A stretch of 64,000 nucleotides of DNA from Bacteroidota bacterium (GTDB taxonomy: Bacteria; Bacteroidota; Bacteroidia; AKYH767-A; 2013-40CM-41-45). The notes beneath the pieces were generated by a model. It was not told the DNA's origin, ran no database searches, and saw only the letters and a program-made list of their open reading frames with translations. Made by a program: the position numbers and the translations under genes. The stretch spans positions 2,232,001-2,296,000 of the forward strand of contig JADJON010000001.1 of assembly GCA_016713765.1 (NCBI GenBank), written 5' to 3'. Below, in pieces: positions 8,723-15,868 of the stretch; positions within the stretch are counted from its first letter, which is position 1, and every line of letters starts with the position of its first letter.

Positions 8723-9085
8723 TCAGGTTGTAAGCAGATAGGGAAGAAAAATAATAAGTCCGATGATCACCGCCATGATCGCGGTGATCAGGACGGCCCC
8801 GGCGGCCATATCTTTTACCCTGCCGGCTAGCGGATGCCGCTCCGGATGGATTAGATCGATCATGGTTTCAATGGATGAGTTGAAAAGTTCAGCGGACAAG
8901 ACCAGGCCTATGCAAAGCAATACAAAGCACCATTCGGTTCTGGAGATGGAAAAATAGTAGCCTGCCAAGACCACCATGACCGTCACCAGCAGATGGATAC
9001 GGAAATTGCGCTGCGTTCGTATGGCCGACCGCCAACCTGCCATCGCGTAGATGAAACTGCGAAGGAACATGATCAACGGGTTCAT
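8723..9085 (-). CDS. dgkA: DgkA-type diacylglycerol/undecaprenol kinase
   Basis: An integral membrane lipid kinase of 120 residues, the usual DgkA size, with three hydrophobic helices. The signature ELFNSSIETMIDLI (about residues 65-78) followed by HPLAGRVKDMAAGAVL is the family active-site region: the first Glu and the Lys-Asp pair bind Mg-ATP and substrate. The enzyme phosphorylates diacylglycerol or undecaprenol; which one cannot be decided here. Its ATG overlaps the stop of the upstream YegS-type kinase (ATGA), so both are translationally coupled, and the neighbouring phosphoglycerol transferase points to diacylglycerol as the substrate. Confidence 0.93.
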   Translation of the reverse strand: MNPLIMFLRSFIYAMAGWRSAIRTQRNFRIHLLVTVMVVLAGYYFSISRTEWCFVLLCIGLVLSAELFNSSIETMIDLIHPERHPLAGRVKDMAAGAVLITAIMAVIIGLIIFLPYLLTT

Positions 9086-9972
9086 GGCGTCTTTGCGGGT
9101 GCGAGGATGAGTAAGGATGATGGCACTACGGTAATGTGGATATTGCCCTGCAGGATGATTGGTTCACCGTCGATATGGCCGTGAACTTCATCGGCGTTGT
9201 GGATCTTCACTTCCTTGCCGCGCAGCATATCGTAATAACGCGATTTATGCAAGGTGTTGTGTGTCATCCGGTAGAGCAGATGGGGAACCGAATAAACCGG
9301 GAATTGCCGGAGCATCGCTACATCCAGATACCCGTCCTGCAGATCGGCGAAAGGCGCGATCACGGCGTTGTTGCCGAATTGGGATGAGTTGGCGAACGTA
9401 AACAGAAACGATTCCTTGGAGTGGGGATTCCCGTCAACACTGAAGTGAAACTCACGTGGACGGTATTTATAGAATTCCGACAAGACGAGTTTGACATAGG
9501 TGGAATATCCGCGTGTTCCGGCCTTCGCGAACAAGTGCGCGATGTGTCCGTCAAACCCGATACCGAAAGTCCCGACTCCCAGCCGATCATTCACCCGGAA
9601 GGTGTCAATGGAGATTTCTTCCGCCGTGTTGAGACATTTCATCGCGTCAGTCAAACCCATCGGCATGCCCAGGTGCCTGGCCAGGCCGTTTCCCGAACCG
9701 GTTGGGATGATGCCCAGGGCGGTGGTGGTGCCGGACAATCCGGCCGCTGTTTCATTCACGGAGCCGTCCCCGCCCACAGCTATGACCGCACGATAACCCA
9801 TGGAGACGGCTTCACGGGCTAGCTCGGTGGCATGAAGCTGCGCTTGCGTAAAGACGATCTCCGGTTCGAAGCGACCCGGGTCGATCGCCGCACGGATCAT
9901 GTCCGGCAGGTTGTGTTTTTTTGACGTGCCGGAATGCGGGTTGATGATGAATCGGATACGTTGCTTACTCAT
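9082..9972 (-). CDS. YegS/DgkB-type soluble lipid kinase
   Basis: A 296-residue kinase of the diacylglycerol-kinase catalytic domain family. FIINPHSGTSKK (about residues 8-19) is the N-terminal motif; AVGGDGSVNE (about 65-74) is the nucleotide-binding GGDGT-like loop; IIPTGSGNGLARHL (about 87-100) is the GTGN-like loop. Members phosphorylate diacylglycerol, ceramide-type lipids or phosphatidylglycerol; in Bacteroidota, which make sphingolipids, a sphingoid substrate is possible. It overlaps the phosphoglycerol transferase upstream and the DgkA-like gene downstream by four bases each (ATGA), forming a tightly coupled unit. Confidence 0.9.
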   Translation of the reverse strand: MSKQRIRFIINPHSGTSKKHNLPDMIRAAIDPGRFEPEIVFTQAQLHATELAREAVSMGYRAVIAVGGDGSVNETAAGLSGTTTALGIIPTGSGNGLARHLGMPMGLTDAMKCLNTAEEISIDTFRVNDRLGVGTFGIGFDGHIAHLFAKAGTRGYSTYVKLVLSEFYKYRPREFHFSVDGNPHSKESFLFTFANSSQFGNNAVIAPFADLQDGYLDVAMLRQFPVYSVPHLLYRMTHNTLHKSRYYDMLRGKEVKIHNADEVHGHIDGEPIILQGNIHITVVPSSLLILAPAKTP

Positions 9973-11879
9973 TCTTTGCTCTGGCTCATGGCATTGTCGA
10001 GTAATACACTGTTGAAGCGTTGGATCATGGCTTTCAACCGCAGGCTCATCCGATCGGCCCGGCTGCTGTCGGAGACGCTGATATCCTGCTGCAGGGAAGG
10101 ATCTTCCTGGAGCCGGTACAACTGGCGGTGGACGGTAGTGTCCATCGAAAGTACATATCCGCTGTCAATCAGTTGATAAACGGATTGGAGGCAGGTGTAG
10201 GCGCCGGAGGAGACACCCGTCCGGAAGATGCTATTGCCAAATGCAAATGCAGGATCCGGATACCGAACCTGGTCCAGGATACTCGGGAGGATATCAATTT
10301 GCTGGGTGGTGCGTTCGTACCGTCCTTTCAGGCTTTCATCAGGATGATAAAACGCGATCGGTATGGCATACATACCTGCCTTGCTGAGGTAATAGGGAGT
10401 CTCGGCTTCTGCGGTATGATCCGCTGTGATGATGAACACTGTGTTGGAATACCATGTACTCCTCGCTGCAGTTTTAAAGAAATCGCGCAGACACGCGTCG
10501 GTATACCGGACACTGGCGTGAATGGGTAACGGTCCTTCCGGAAATTGAGACTTTATTGCAGGAGGAATGGAATAGGGATGGTGCGAGGATAAAGTGAAAA
10601 TAGTCGACAGAAAAGGCTCTTTCAATTGATCCATCTCATGAACGGCTCTTTGCAGGAAAGGCCCGTCATAAATGCCCCAGTTGCCATCAAAGTCCTCGTC
10701 ATGGCCGTATTCCTTGCGACCGAAATAGCGGTCGTATCCGGCAGCTTTTGCAAAATGGTCGAATCCCATGGTACCATTCGTCCCACCATGAAAGAAAACG
10801 GATTGGTACCCGATACGTTTTAAGAGCGTACCAAGTCCGTCATACCGGTTGCCGGCGTATACGGAAGTAATGAATGGCTCGTTCATCAGCGCCGGAATAC
10901 CGGCGATCACGGCCGGTATGCCTTCAATGGAGCGCTTGCCATTCGCGAACGCGTTCGTGCAAAGCAGACTGTGTTTGAAAAGCGAATCAAGAAATGGCGT
11001 GTAAGCGACGCCATCGGGATGGAGCGATTGGATGTATTCGCTGCCAAAGCTCTCCAGGAGGAGGATGACCACATTCGGGCGATGGGATGCACTATCCGCC
11101 GGAAGCGGATGATAGGCGAATGGTTGTAACTGCCGGGCCGTAGCGTCATCCATCCATTGGGCTCTTTCCAGTTCATCTTTCCCCCAGGTCTTGAAGATGG
11201 TAAATGGCGTATTGAGGATGAGGGCCGACGTATGACCTCCACCCAATTGAGCGGCATTGCCAATACTTAACGGACGATATTGAAGTCCTCCGCGAAAACC
11301 AATGACCAGCAAAACCAGCGCCAGCATCCGGAAGACGAGATTCCACCAGCGTTTGGAAAGTGCTTCGTTGAGCCGGTAAAAGCGCGATGTGGTGCGAGAC
11401 CAACGCAGGATGCGATAGAGGATGAAGATTAATCCGAAGAAGAGCAGGAGCAGATACCAATAATCCACCACCATCCGGGGTACGGTGTTCACAAAGTCGT
11501 CGCCGAAACCCATGATGCGTACCATATCGGTCGTCATCCTCCTGGCAGAGAAGCTATACAATCCAAGATCGACACAAGCCGCGAGGAGAAAGAGCGCATT
11601 CAGGGTGACAAAGTAGACGCTGAGGATCTTTCGCATAAAACCGTGCGCAAGCCAGCGGTCGGGAAGGAGAACATGGAAAAGAAAAAAAGGCGTATTCAGG
11701 ATGCAGATGGCCGTCGCATCAAAGCGTAAACCGTAGAAGAATGAAAGGAGCAGCGTTCCGGATGATGTCCCGGCATAATAGTCCCAGTGCACCAACAGGA
11801 AGATCAGCCTGAGCAATGAGTAAAGCACCAGCAGTCCGCTGAAACGAAGCATCAGAAGCAGCGTGGCGCTTTTATTCAT
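9969..11879 (-). CDS. LtaS-like membrane sulfatase-family phosphoglycerol transferase
   Basis: A 636-residue membrane enzyme: about five hydrophobic helices in the first 210 residues, then a periplasmic sulfatase-fold domain. NVVILLLESFGSEY carries the metal-binding Glu, NGKRSIEGIPA carries the Ser at the nucleophile position (Thr in Gram-positive LtaS), and FFHGGTNGTMGF, HDEDFDGNWG and TADHTAE supply the other metal ligands. Relatives transfer glycerol phosphate from phosphatidylglycerol to a glycan or other acceptor, leaving diacylglycerol. The frame extends to 11939, but ATG 11879 (MNKSATLLLML) begins next to the first helix. It heads a four-gene coupled cluster with two lipid kinases. The acceptor is unknown. 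Confidence 0.88.
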   Translation of the reverse strand: MNKSATLLLMLRFSGLLVLYSLLRLIFLLVHWDYYAGTSSGTLLLSFFYGLRFDATAICILNTPFFLFHVLLPDRWLAHGFMRKILSVYFVTLNALFLLAACVDLGLYSFSARRMTTDMVRIMGFGDDFVNTVPRMVVDYWYLLLLFFGLIFILYRILRWSRTTSRFYRLNEALSKRWWNLVFRMLALVLLVIGFRGGLQYRPLSIGNAAQLGGGHTSALILNTPFTIFKTWGKDELERAQWMDDATARQLQPFAYHPLPADSASHRPNVVILLLESFGSEYIQSLHPDGVAYTPFLDSLFKHSLLCTNAFANGKRSIEGIPAVIAGIPALMNEPFITSVYAGNRYDGLGTLLKRIGYQSVFFHGGTNGTMGFDHFAKAAGYDRYFGRKEYGHDEDFDGNWGIYDGPFLQRAVHEMDQLKEPFLSTIFTLSSHHPYSIPPAIKSQFPEGPLPIHASVRYTDACLRDFFKTAARSTWYSNTVFIITADHTAEAETPYYLSKAGMYAIPIAFYHPDESLKGRYERTTQQIDILPSILDQVRYPDPAFAFGNSIFRTGVSSGAYTCLQSVYQLIDSGYVLSMDTTVHRQLYRLQEDPSLQQDISVSDSSRADRMSLRLKAMIQRFNSVLLDNAMSQSKE

Positions 11880-11921
11880 CAGTCCAGGGCAAGATAATGC
11901 TATTCGCGAAGATGGCGAGAA

Positions 11922-11953
11922 ACAAAAAAGCCACCTCATCGGCGGCTTTTTTG
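11922..11953 (-). terminator. Rho-independent terminator after the DUF5011-like lipoprotein gene
   Basis: Nine-base arms AAAAAAGCC (11924-11932) and GGCTTTTTT (11944-11952) around an 11-base centre. Read on the minus strand it ends in a run of six T, 20 bases after the lipoprotein stop, and it insulates the phosphoglycerol transferase cluster. Confidence 0.85.
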
Positions 11954-11972
11954 TTATACCATCAACAGATGG

Positions 11973-12689
11973 TTAGCGGCGATATTTCGATACGGCAATG
12001 TCCGTAGCGGTACCGTCGGTCCACTGGTAAGTGATATCGAAAGAGGTCGGAGCTGTTCCGCTTACAACACCCGTTCCCGTCGGATAGATCTGGGTGACTT
12101 GAGCAACTGCACCGACAAACTGATTGTTGGTGTTCAGGGTAATTGCCGATCCGGCGGCTACTCCGTCAAATTTGATGTAGATCGGATAGGTTCCGGTAGA
12201 GTCAAAGGCGCCGAAGTTCACCACTTTGACCAGGTTATTGATCGTATCTGAAGTGGAACAGGAGGCTGCAAAATTGGCAACGAGGGCAAAAGTCGTGGAT
12301 GAATCGGTACAGGTGGCGTAAGAGCCAGCGAATACTTCCGCATCGTTCACCACGTTGATTACGCGGTCGACAGATGTCGAGTTGCCTGCCTTGTCACTTA
12401 CAGAGTAGGAAACAGTGTAGGAGCCTTTGCGGTTCAGGTTGACAGCAGAAGCGCCGGTAACGGTAACGGAGCTGGTGATGTTGCCATCTTCGTCATCCAA
12501 AGCGCTGAAACCCGGATCCGACCAGGTGCCGGCGCCACCTGCTGTGGTAGGAAGGCTGACCGTGATGCTGGTACCGCCGGTCAGGCTAAGAGAAGGAGCA
12601 GTGGTGTCTTCGTCCTTGGAACAGCCCGTCAGGACCAGCGCGCCAAATCCGAGAATCGCAAAAGCGGAATACAAAATTGATTTTTTCAT
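11973..12689 (-). CDS. Lipoprotein with an immunoglobulin-like DUF5011-type domain
   Basis: A 238-residue lipoprotein. The signal peptide ends in the lipobox LTGC (Cys about 23), followed by SKDED, an acidic segment that in Bacteroidota may act as a surface export signal. Residues about 30-115 contain WSDPGFSALDDEDGNITSSV and KGSYTVSYSVSDKAGN, the pattern of bacterial Ig-like domains of DUF5011 type. The rest is a Thr/Ser/Asp-rich beta domain that I do not recognise. It has its own candidate promoter and a strong terminator, so it is a single-gene transcript. The role is unknown; an adhesin or surface-layer component is only a guess. Confidence 0.85.
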   Translation of the reverse strand: MKKSILYSAFAILGFGALVLTGCSKDEDTTAPSLSLTGGTSITVSLPTTAGGAGTWSDPGFSALDDEDGNITSSVTVTGASAVNLNRKGSYTVSYSVSDKAGNSTSVDRVINVVNDAEVFAGSYATCTDSSTTFALVANFAASCSTSDTINNLVKVVNFGAFDSTGTYPIYIKFDGVAAGSAITLNTNNQFVGAVAQVTQIYPTGTGVVSGTAPTSFDITYQWTDGTATDIAVSKYRR

Positions 12690-12729
12690 TGGAGGGTTGA
12701 TTGGTTAAGTTACGTTACGTTTGGTACCG

Positions 12730-12737
12730 CAAAAATA
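12730..12737 (-). promoter_or_regulatory. Candidate -7 promoter box TATTTTTG of the DUF5011-like gene
   Basis: On the minus strand TATTTTTG fits TAnnTTTG, 40 bases upstream of the ATG at 12689. No clear -33 box. Confidence 0.45.
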
Positions 12738-12789
12738 GCGGAATTATCTTTCTTTTGCCTGGCCGAAACAATTTTCATTCCTTTCAGTA

Positions 12790-12797
12790 TATCTTTG
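12790..12797 (+). promoter_or_regulatory. Candidate -7 promoter box TATCTTTG of the first small lipoprotein
   Basis: TATCTTTG fits TAnnTTTG exactly and lies 38 bases upstream of the ATG at 12836; the leader downstream of it is A-rich, as usual in Bacteroidota. Confidence 0.5.
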
Positions 12798-12835
12798 CCG
12801 TCAATCAAAAATCAAACGATTAACCAACAACCATC

Positions 12836-13186
12836 ATGAAGAAAGTATTCGCCCTTCTTCTCTCAGCCGGTATGATCGCTACGGTCGCGTGCGGCCCGAG
12901 CGCTGAAGAAAAGGCTGCGGCTGAGAAAGCCCGCCAGGATTCAATCAATGCTGTAATGGAAAAGGCTGCAGCTGATTCCGCAGCAGCTGCCCAGGCTGCC
13001 CTGGAGCAGGCTCGTCAGGATTCGATCAACGCGGCTATGGAGCAGGCGAAGGCCGATTCCATCGCTAAAGCTGAAGCGGATAAGGCGAAAGCAAAGCCAA
13101 AGCCCAAGCCCAAGCCGAAAGAAGAGCCGAAGCAGGCCCCGACCGGACAGCCCAAGGTGGGCATGAAGAAGCCGGGAGCCAAGTAA
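12836..13186 (+). CDS. Small Ala/Lys-rich lipoprotein with C-terminal lysine (twin 1)
   Basis: A 116-residue lipoprotein. The signal peptide ends in TVAC (Cys 20), followed by GPSAEEKAA. Residues about 24-85 form one long Ala-rich amphipathic helix with recurring QDSIN and DSxAxA units, probably a coiled coil. A Lys-Pro tract (KPKPKPKPK, about 89-97) follows and the protein ends GAK. The next gene encodes a shorter relative with nearly the same first 30 residues. Small size, own promoter and strong terminator suggest high expression. A Braun-lipoprotein-like tether to peptidoglycan through the terminal Lys is a hypothesis only; no function is established. Confidence 0.85.
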   Translation: MKKVFALLLSAGMIATVACGPSAEEKAAAEKARQDSINAVMEKAAADSAAAAQAALEQARQDSINAAMEQAKADSIAKAEADKAKAKPKPKPKPKEEPKQAPTGQPKVGMKKPGAK

Positions 13187-13204
13187 TCTGGCTTTTTAGC
13201 ATAA

Positions 13205-13245
13205 AACAGGGGAGCGGATATTAACGTTCCCCTGTTAATTTTTTT
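13205..13245 (+). terminator. Rho-independent terminator between the twin lipoprotein genes
   Basis: Arms AACAGGGGA (13205-13213) and TCCCCTGTT (13228-13236) with a 14-base loop, followed by AATTTTTTTT. It ends the first lipoprotein transcript. Confidence 0.88.
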
Positions 13246-13255
13246 AACCTAAGGC

Positions 13256-13286
13256 CTTGTTTCCTAAGGAAAAAGCCCTACCTTTG
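13256..13286 (+). promoter_or_regulatory. Bacteroidota-type promoter CTTG-N19-TACCTTTG of the second small lipoprotein
   Basis: -33-like CTTG at 13256-13259 (consensus TTTG or TTG), a spacer of exactly 19 bases, and a perfect -7 box TACCTTTG at 13279-13286. The ATG at 13320 follows 33 bases later after an A-rich leader. This is the only promoter in the window with both elements at canonical spacing. Confidence 0.7.
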
Positions 13287-13319
13287 CGCCCATTCAATCA
13301 AAAAACCATCCAAAAAACA

Positions 13320-13550
13320 ATGAAAAAGGTTCTCTCTACCTTGTTCGTCGCCGGAATGATCGCTCTCGTAGCTTGTGGTCCGAGCGCAGAAGAAAAAGCT
13401 GCTCAGGAAAAAGCTGCTCAAGATTCGATCGCTGCTGCTGAAGCTGCCGCTAAGGCTGCTGCCGAGCAGGCTGTTATGCAGGATTCTGCTGCCGCTGCTG
13501 CTGCAACGGTTGTTGACTCTGCTGCTGCTGCTGTTGAGTCTGCCAAGTAA
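13320..13550 (+). CDS. Small Ala-rich lipoprotein with C-terminal lysine (twin 2)
   Basis: A 76-residue lipoprotein and paralogue of the preceding gene. It begins MKKVLSTLFVAGMIALVACG with lipobox LVAC (Cys 19), then GPSAEEKAAQEK and an almost pure Ala-rich helix with DSAAAAA units; it ends ESAK. The open frame reaches back to 13257, but ATG 13320 is preferred because it starts the signal peptide and lies 33 bases after a canonical promoter. It lacks the Lys-Pro tract of twin 1. The low-complexity GCT-rich coding sequence is consistent with strong expression of a small structural lipoprotein. Function unknown. Confidence 0.85.
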   Translation: MKKVLSTLFVAGMIALVACGPSAEEKAAQEKAAQDSIAAAEAAAKAAAEQAVMQDSAAAAAATVVDSAAAAVESAK

Positions 13551-13569
13551 TTCCGCGCAGAAAAAAATA

Positions 13570-13600
13570 AAAAAGGAGCCTCAGGCTCCTTTTTTATTTT
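13570..13600. terminator. Bidirectional terminator shared by twin 2 and the small Cys-rich gene
   Basis: Stem AAGGAGCC-TCA-GGCTCCTT (13573-13591) flanked by A-rich sequence on the left and T-rich sequence on the right, so it can terminate in both directions. It also encodes the last codons of the minus-strand gene at 13581-13739. Confidence 0.85.
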
Positions 13601-13739
13601 CTACACTTTTCATCGATCCGGGGTCACAGGCGGAGCATCCGGAAGTCTTTTTCCCGGAGAATGTTCCAACCAATTTCTGCAACAGGTAACCCGCCGCAAG
13701 CAGCAAGAGCACATAAGCGACCAAAGACTGCCATTCCAT
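13581..13739 (-). CDS. 52-residue Cys-rich membrane protein (FeoB-associated type)
   Basis: A short gene read directly from the minus strand. It starts MEWQSLVAYVLLLLAAGYLL, a single membrane helix, then QKLVGTFSGKKTSGCSACDP with a CxxC pair at about residues 35 and 38, and ends ENKKGA before TGA at 13581. One N-terminal helix, a short basic stretch and a CSxC motif is the layout of the FeoB-associated Cys-rich membrane protein family. No feoA or feoB lies in this window, so an iron role is inferred from the family pattern only. The C-terminal codons run into the bidirectional terminator, which supports a real gene with overlapping 3' signal. Confidence 0.65.
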   Translation of the reverse strand: MEWQSLVAYVLLLLAAGYLLQKLVGTFSGKKTSGCSACDPGSMKSVENKKGA

Positions 13740-13852
13740 TCCGCTAAGATACGAATGCGGGCTTGCTTTTCGTTCAGGGTAGTCGGGCTGATTTGTTGGA
13801 AAGTCTGTAAATCAACCTGCCGGCCCCAAGGCAGCAGCCCGTTCTGATTCGG

Positions 13853-13860
13853 TAATTTTG
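13853..13860 (+). promoter_or_regulatory. Candidate -7 promoter box TAATTTTG of the E1 gene
   Basis: TAATTTTG matches TAnnTTTG, 23 bases upstream of the ATG at 13884. The same octamer lies upstream of the E2-type gene at 57427-57434 (minus). Confidence 0.5.
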
Positions 13861-13883
13861 CAGCGCCAACCGCGATTTCACCT

Positions 13884-15866
13884 ATGATGAAGTACGACCG
13901 TTCCGGACTCTCCGACGACCAACTCCGGCGTATCTATAAAGCTATCCTGAAGCCTCGCATGATCGAGGAGAAAATGCTCGTGCTCCTGCGCCAGGGGAAA
14001 CTGGCGAAATGGTTCTCCGGTATCGGTCAGGAAGCTATCGCCGTTGGGTGCGGCCTTGCCCTGGATCGCGATGAATACATCCTGCCCATGCACCGGAATC
14101 TCGGTGTCTTTACCACTCGGGAAATTCCGCTCAACCGACTGTTCTCCCAGTGGATGGGAAAGCCAGGTGGATTTACCAAAGGTCGCGACCGCTCCTTTCA
14201 CTTCGGTACACAGGAATTCAAGATCATCGGAATGATCTCTCATCTGGGTCCCCAACTCGGTGTGGCCGATGGCATCGCGCTGGCCAATAAGATCCGCTCG
14301 GAAAAGCGTGTTACCGCGGTTTTCTCCGGCGATGGAGCAACTTCCGAAGGCGATTTCCACGAAAGCCTCAACGTGGCCGCGGTCTGGGACCTGCCGGTCA
14401 TCTTTATCATCGAGAACAACGGTTACGGACTTTCCACCCCCAGCAATGAACAGTTTCGGATGAAACAGTTCATCGACAAGGGAATCGGCTATGGAATGGA
14501 GGCTGTTCAGATCGATGGAAACAACATCCTCGAAACCTATAAGACCATATCCGGTCTGGCGGAATCGGTGCGTCAACGGCCTCGTCCGATCCTGCTGGAA
14601 TGCATGACCTTCAGAATGCGTGGGCATGAGGAAGCTTCCGGGACGAAATATGTCCCACAGGAGCTCTTCGACCTTTGGGGAAAGAAGGATCCGGTCAATA
14701 ATTACGAGAATTTCCTGCTTAAAGAGAAAGTGATCGACGAGGAATTTATAGCTCTGACGCGCAGAGAGATAAAGCAGGAGATCGAAGCGAATCTGGAGGT
14801 CGCTTATGCGGAGTCGAACCCTGAACCGGACACGGAGGTCGAGTTACGGGACATGTACGATCAGCGTTCGGTTGAACTGATTGAGCCCGTTACAGGCAAG
14901 GCTACCGAGAAACGTCTGGTCGATGCGATCAGCGACGGCCTCCGTCAGTCCATGGAGCGCTACCCGAACCTGATTCTCATGGGACAAGACATTGCCGAAT
15001 ATGGCGGTGTCTTTAAGGTTACCCAGGGATTTGTGGAAGCCTTCGGAAAGGACCGTGTACGGAATACGCCTTTATGCGAGTCCGCAATCGTTGGAACCGC
15101 CCAGGGCTTAGCCATCAATGGTATGAAAGCCATGGTCGAAATGCAGTTTTCCGACTTCGTCACCTGCGGCTTCAACCAGATTGTAAACAACCTCGCGAAG
15201 ACGCACTATCGCTGGGGACAAAATGTCGATGTAGTGGTTCGTATGCCCACCGGCGCCGGCGTGAATGCCGGACCGTTCCATTCTCAGTCAACCGAAGCCT
15301 GGTTCACCCATACACCCGGTTTGAAGGTGGTCTATCCCGCGTTCCCGGATGATGCGAAAGGATTGCTCGCAGCATCCATCGCGGACCCCAATCCGGTCAT
15401 GTTCTTTGAACACAAGGCGCTTTACCGCTCTGTCCAGGGGCAGGTTCCGGACGATTATTATACCCTCGAGATCGGAAAGGCAAAGTTGGTCCGTCAGGGA
15501 AATGCTGCCACCATTGTGAGCTATGGGCTGGCGGTCCACTGGGCGCTGGAATACCTCGATCAGCATCCCGAAATTTCGGTTGACCTGATTGACCTGCGCT
15601 CGCTCTTACCGTGGGATAAGGAAATGGTGATGGAGAGCGTGCGTAAGACCGGAAAAGTGCTGGTATTCCATGAGGACACGCACACGGGAGGATTCGGGGG
15701 AGAGATCGCTTCGCATATTTCCGAGCATTGCTTTGAATCCCTGGACGCGCCGGTGATGCGACTGGCCAGCCTGGATACACCGGTTCCCATGAACCTGGAA
15801 TTGGAATGGAATTTTCTTCCGAAGAACCGCCTCGGAGAACGTCTGGAGCAACTGCTCCGTTACTGA
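13884..15866 (+). CDS. 2-oxoacid (branched-chain type) dehydrogenase E1, alpha and beta subunits fused
   Basis: A 660-residue thiamine-diphosphate enzyme that decarboxylates a 2-oxoacid and passes the acyl group to E2. Residues about 1-320 are the alpha subunit: HRNLGVF, then the ThDP motif GDGATSEGDFHESLNVA ending in IIENNGYGLS. Residues about 345-660 are the beta subunit: MGQDIAEYGGVFKVT, ESAIVGTAQGLAING and the transketolase C-terminal region. Alpha-beta fusions of this type in Bacteroidota are usually annotated as branched-chain 2-oxoisovalerate dehydrogenase E1; pyruvate or acetoin as substrate cannot be excluded. The E2-type partner may be the gene at 56066-57382. Start at the first of two adjacent ATGs. 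Confidence 0.9.
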   Translation: MMKYDRSGLSDDQLRRIYKAILKPRMIEEKMLVLLRQGKLAKWFSGIGQEAIAVGCGLALDRDEYILPMHRNLGVFTTREIPLNRLFSQWMGKPGGFTKGRDRSFHFGTQEFKIIGMISHLGPQLGVADGIALANKIRSEKRVTAVFSGDGATSEGDFHESLNVAAVWDLPVIFIIENNGYGLSTPSNEQFRMKQFIDKGIGYGMEAVQIDGNNILETYKTISGLAESVRQRPRPILLECMTFRMRGHEEASGTKYVPQELFDLWGKKDPVNNYENFLLKEKVIDEEFIALTRREIKQEIEANLEVAYAESNPEPDTEVELRDMYDQRSVELIEPVTGKATEKRLVDAISDGLRQSMERYPNLILMGQDIAEYGGVFKVTQGFVEAFGKDRVRNTPLCESAIVGTAQGLAINGMKAMVEMQFSDFVTCGFNQIVNNLAKTHYRWGQNVDVVVRMPTGAGVNAGPFHSQSTEAWFTHTPGLKVVYPAFPDDAKGLLAASIADPNPVMFFEHKALYRSVQGQVPDDYYTLEIGKAKLVRQGNAATIVSYGLAVHWALEYLDQHPEISVDLIDLRSLLPWDKEMVMESVRKTGKVLVFHEDTHTGGFGGEIASHISEHCFESLDAPVMRLASLDTPVPMNLELEWNFLPKNRLGERLEQLLRY

Positions 15867-15868
15867 TA

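Noticed and set aside
13375..13689. Alternative plus-strand frame through the small lipoprotein gene
   Set aside because: Leu-rich frame-shift reading of a GCT-rich gene; runs across the terminator.
13878..14627. 249-codon open frame on the minus strand
   Set aside because: Antisense shadow of the E1 gene, no start context or family signal.
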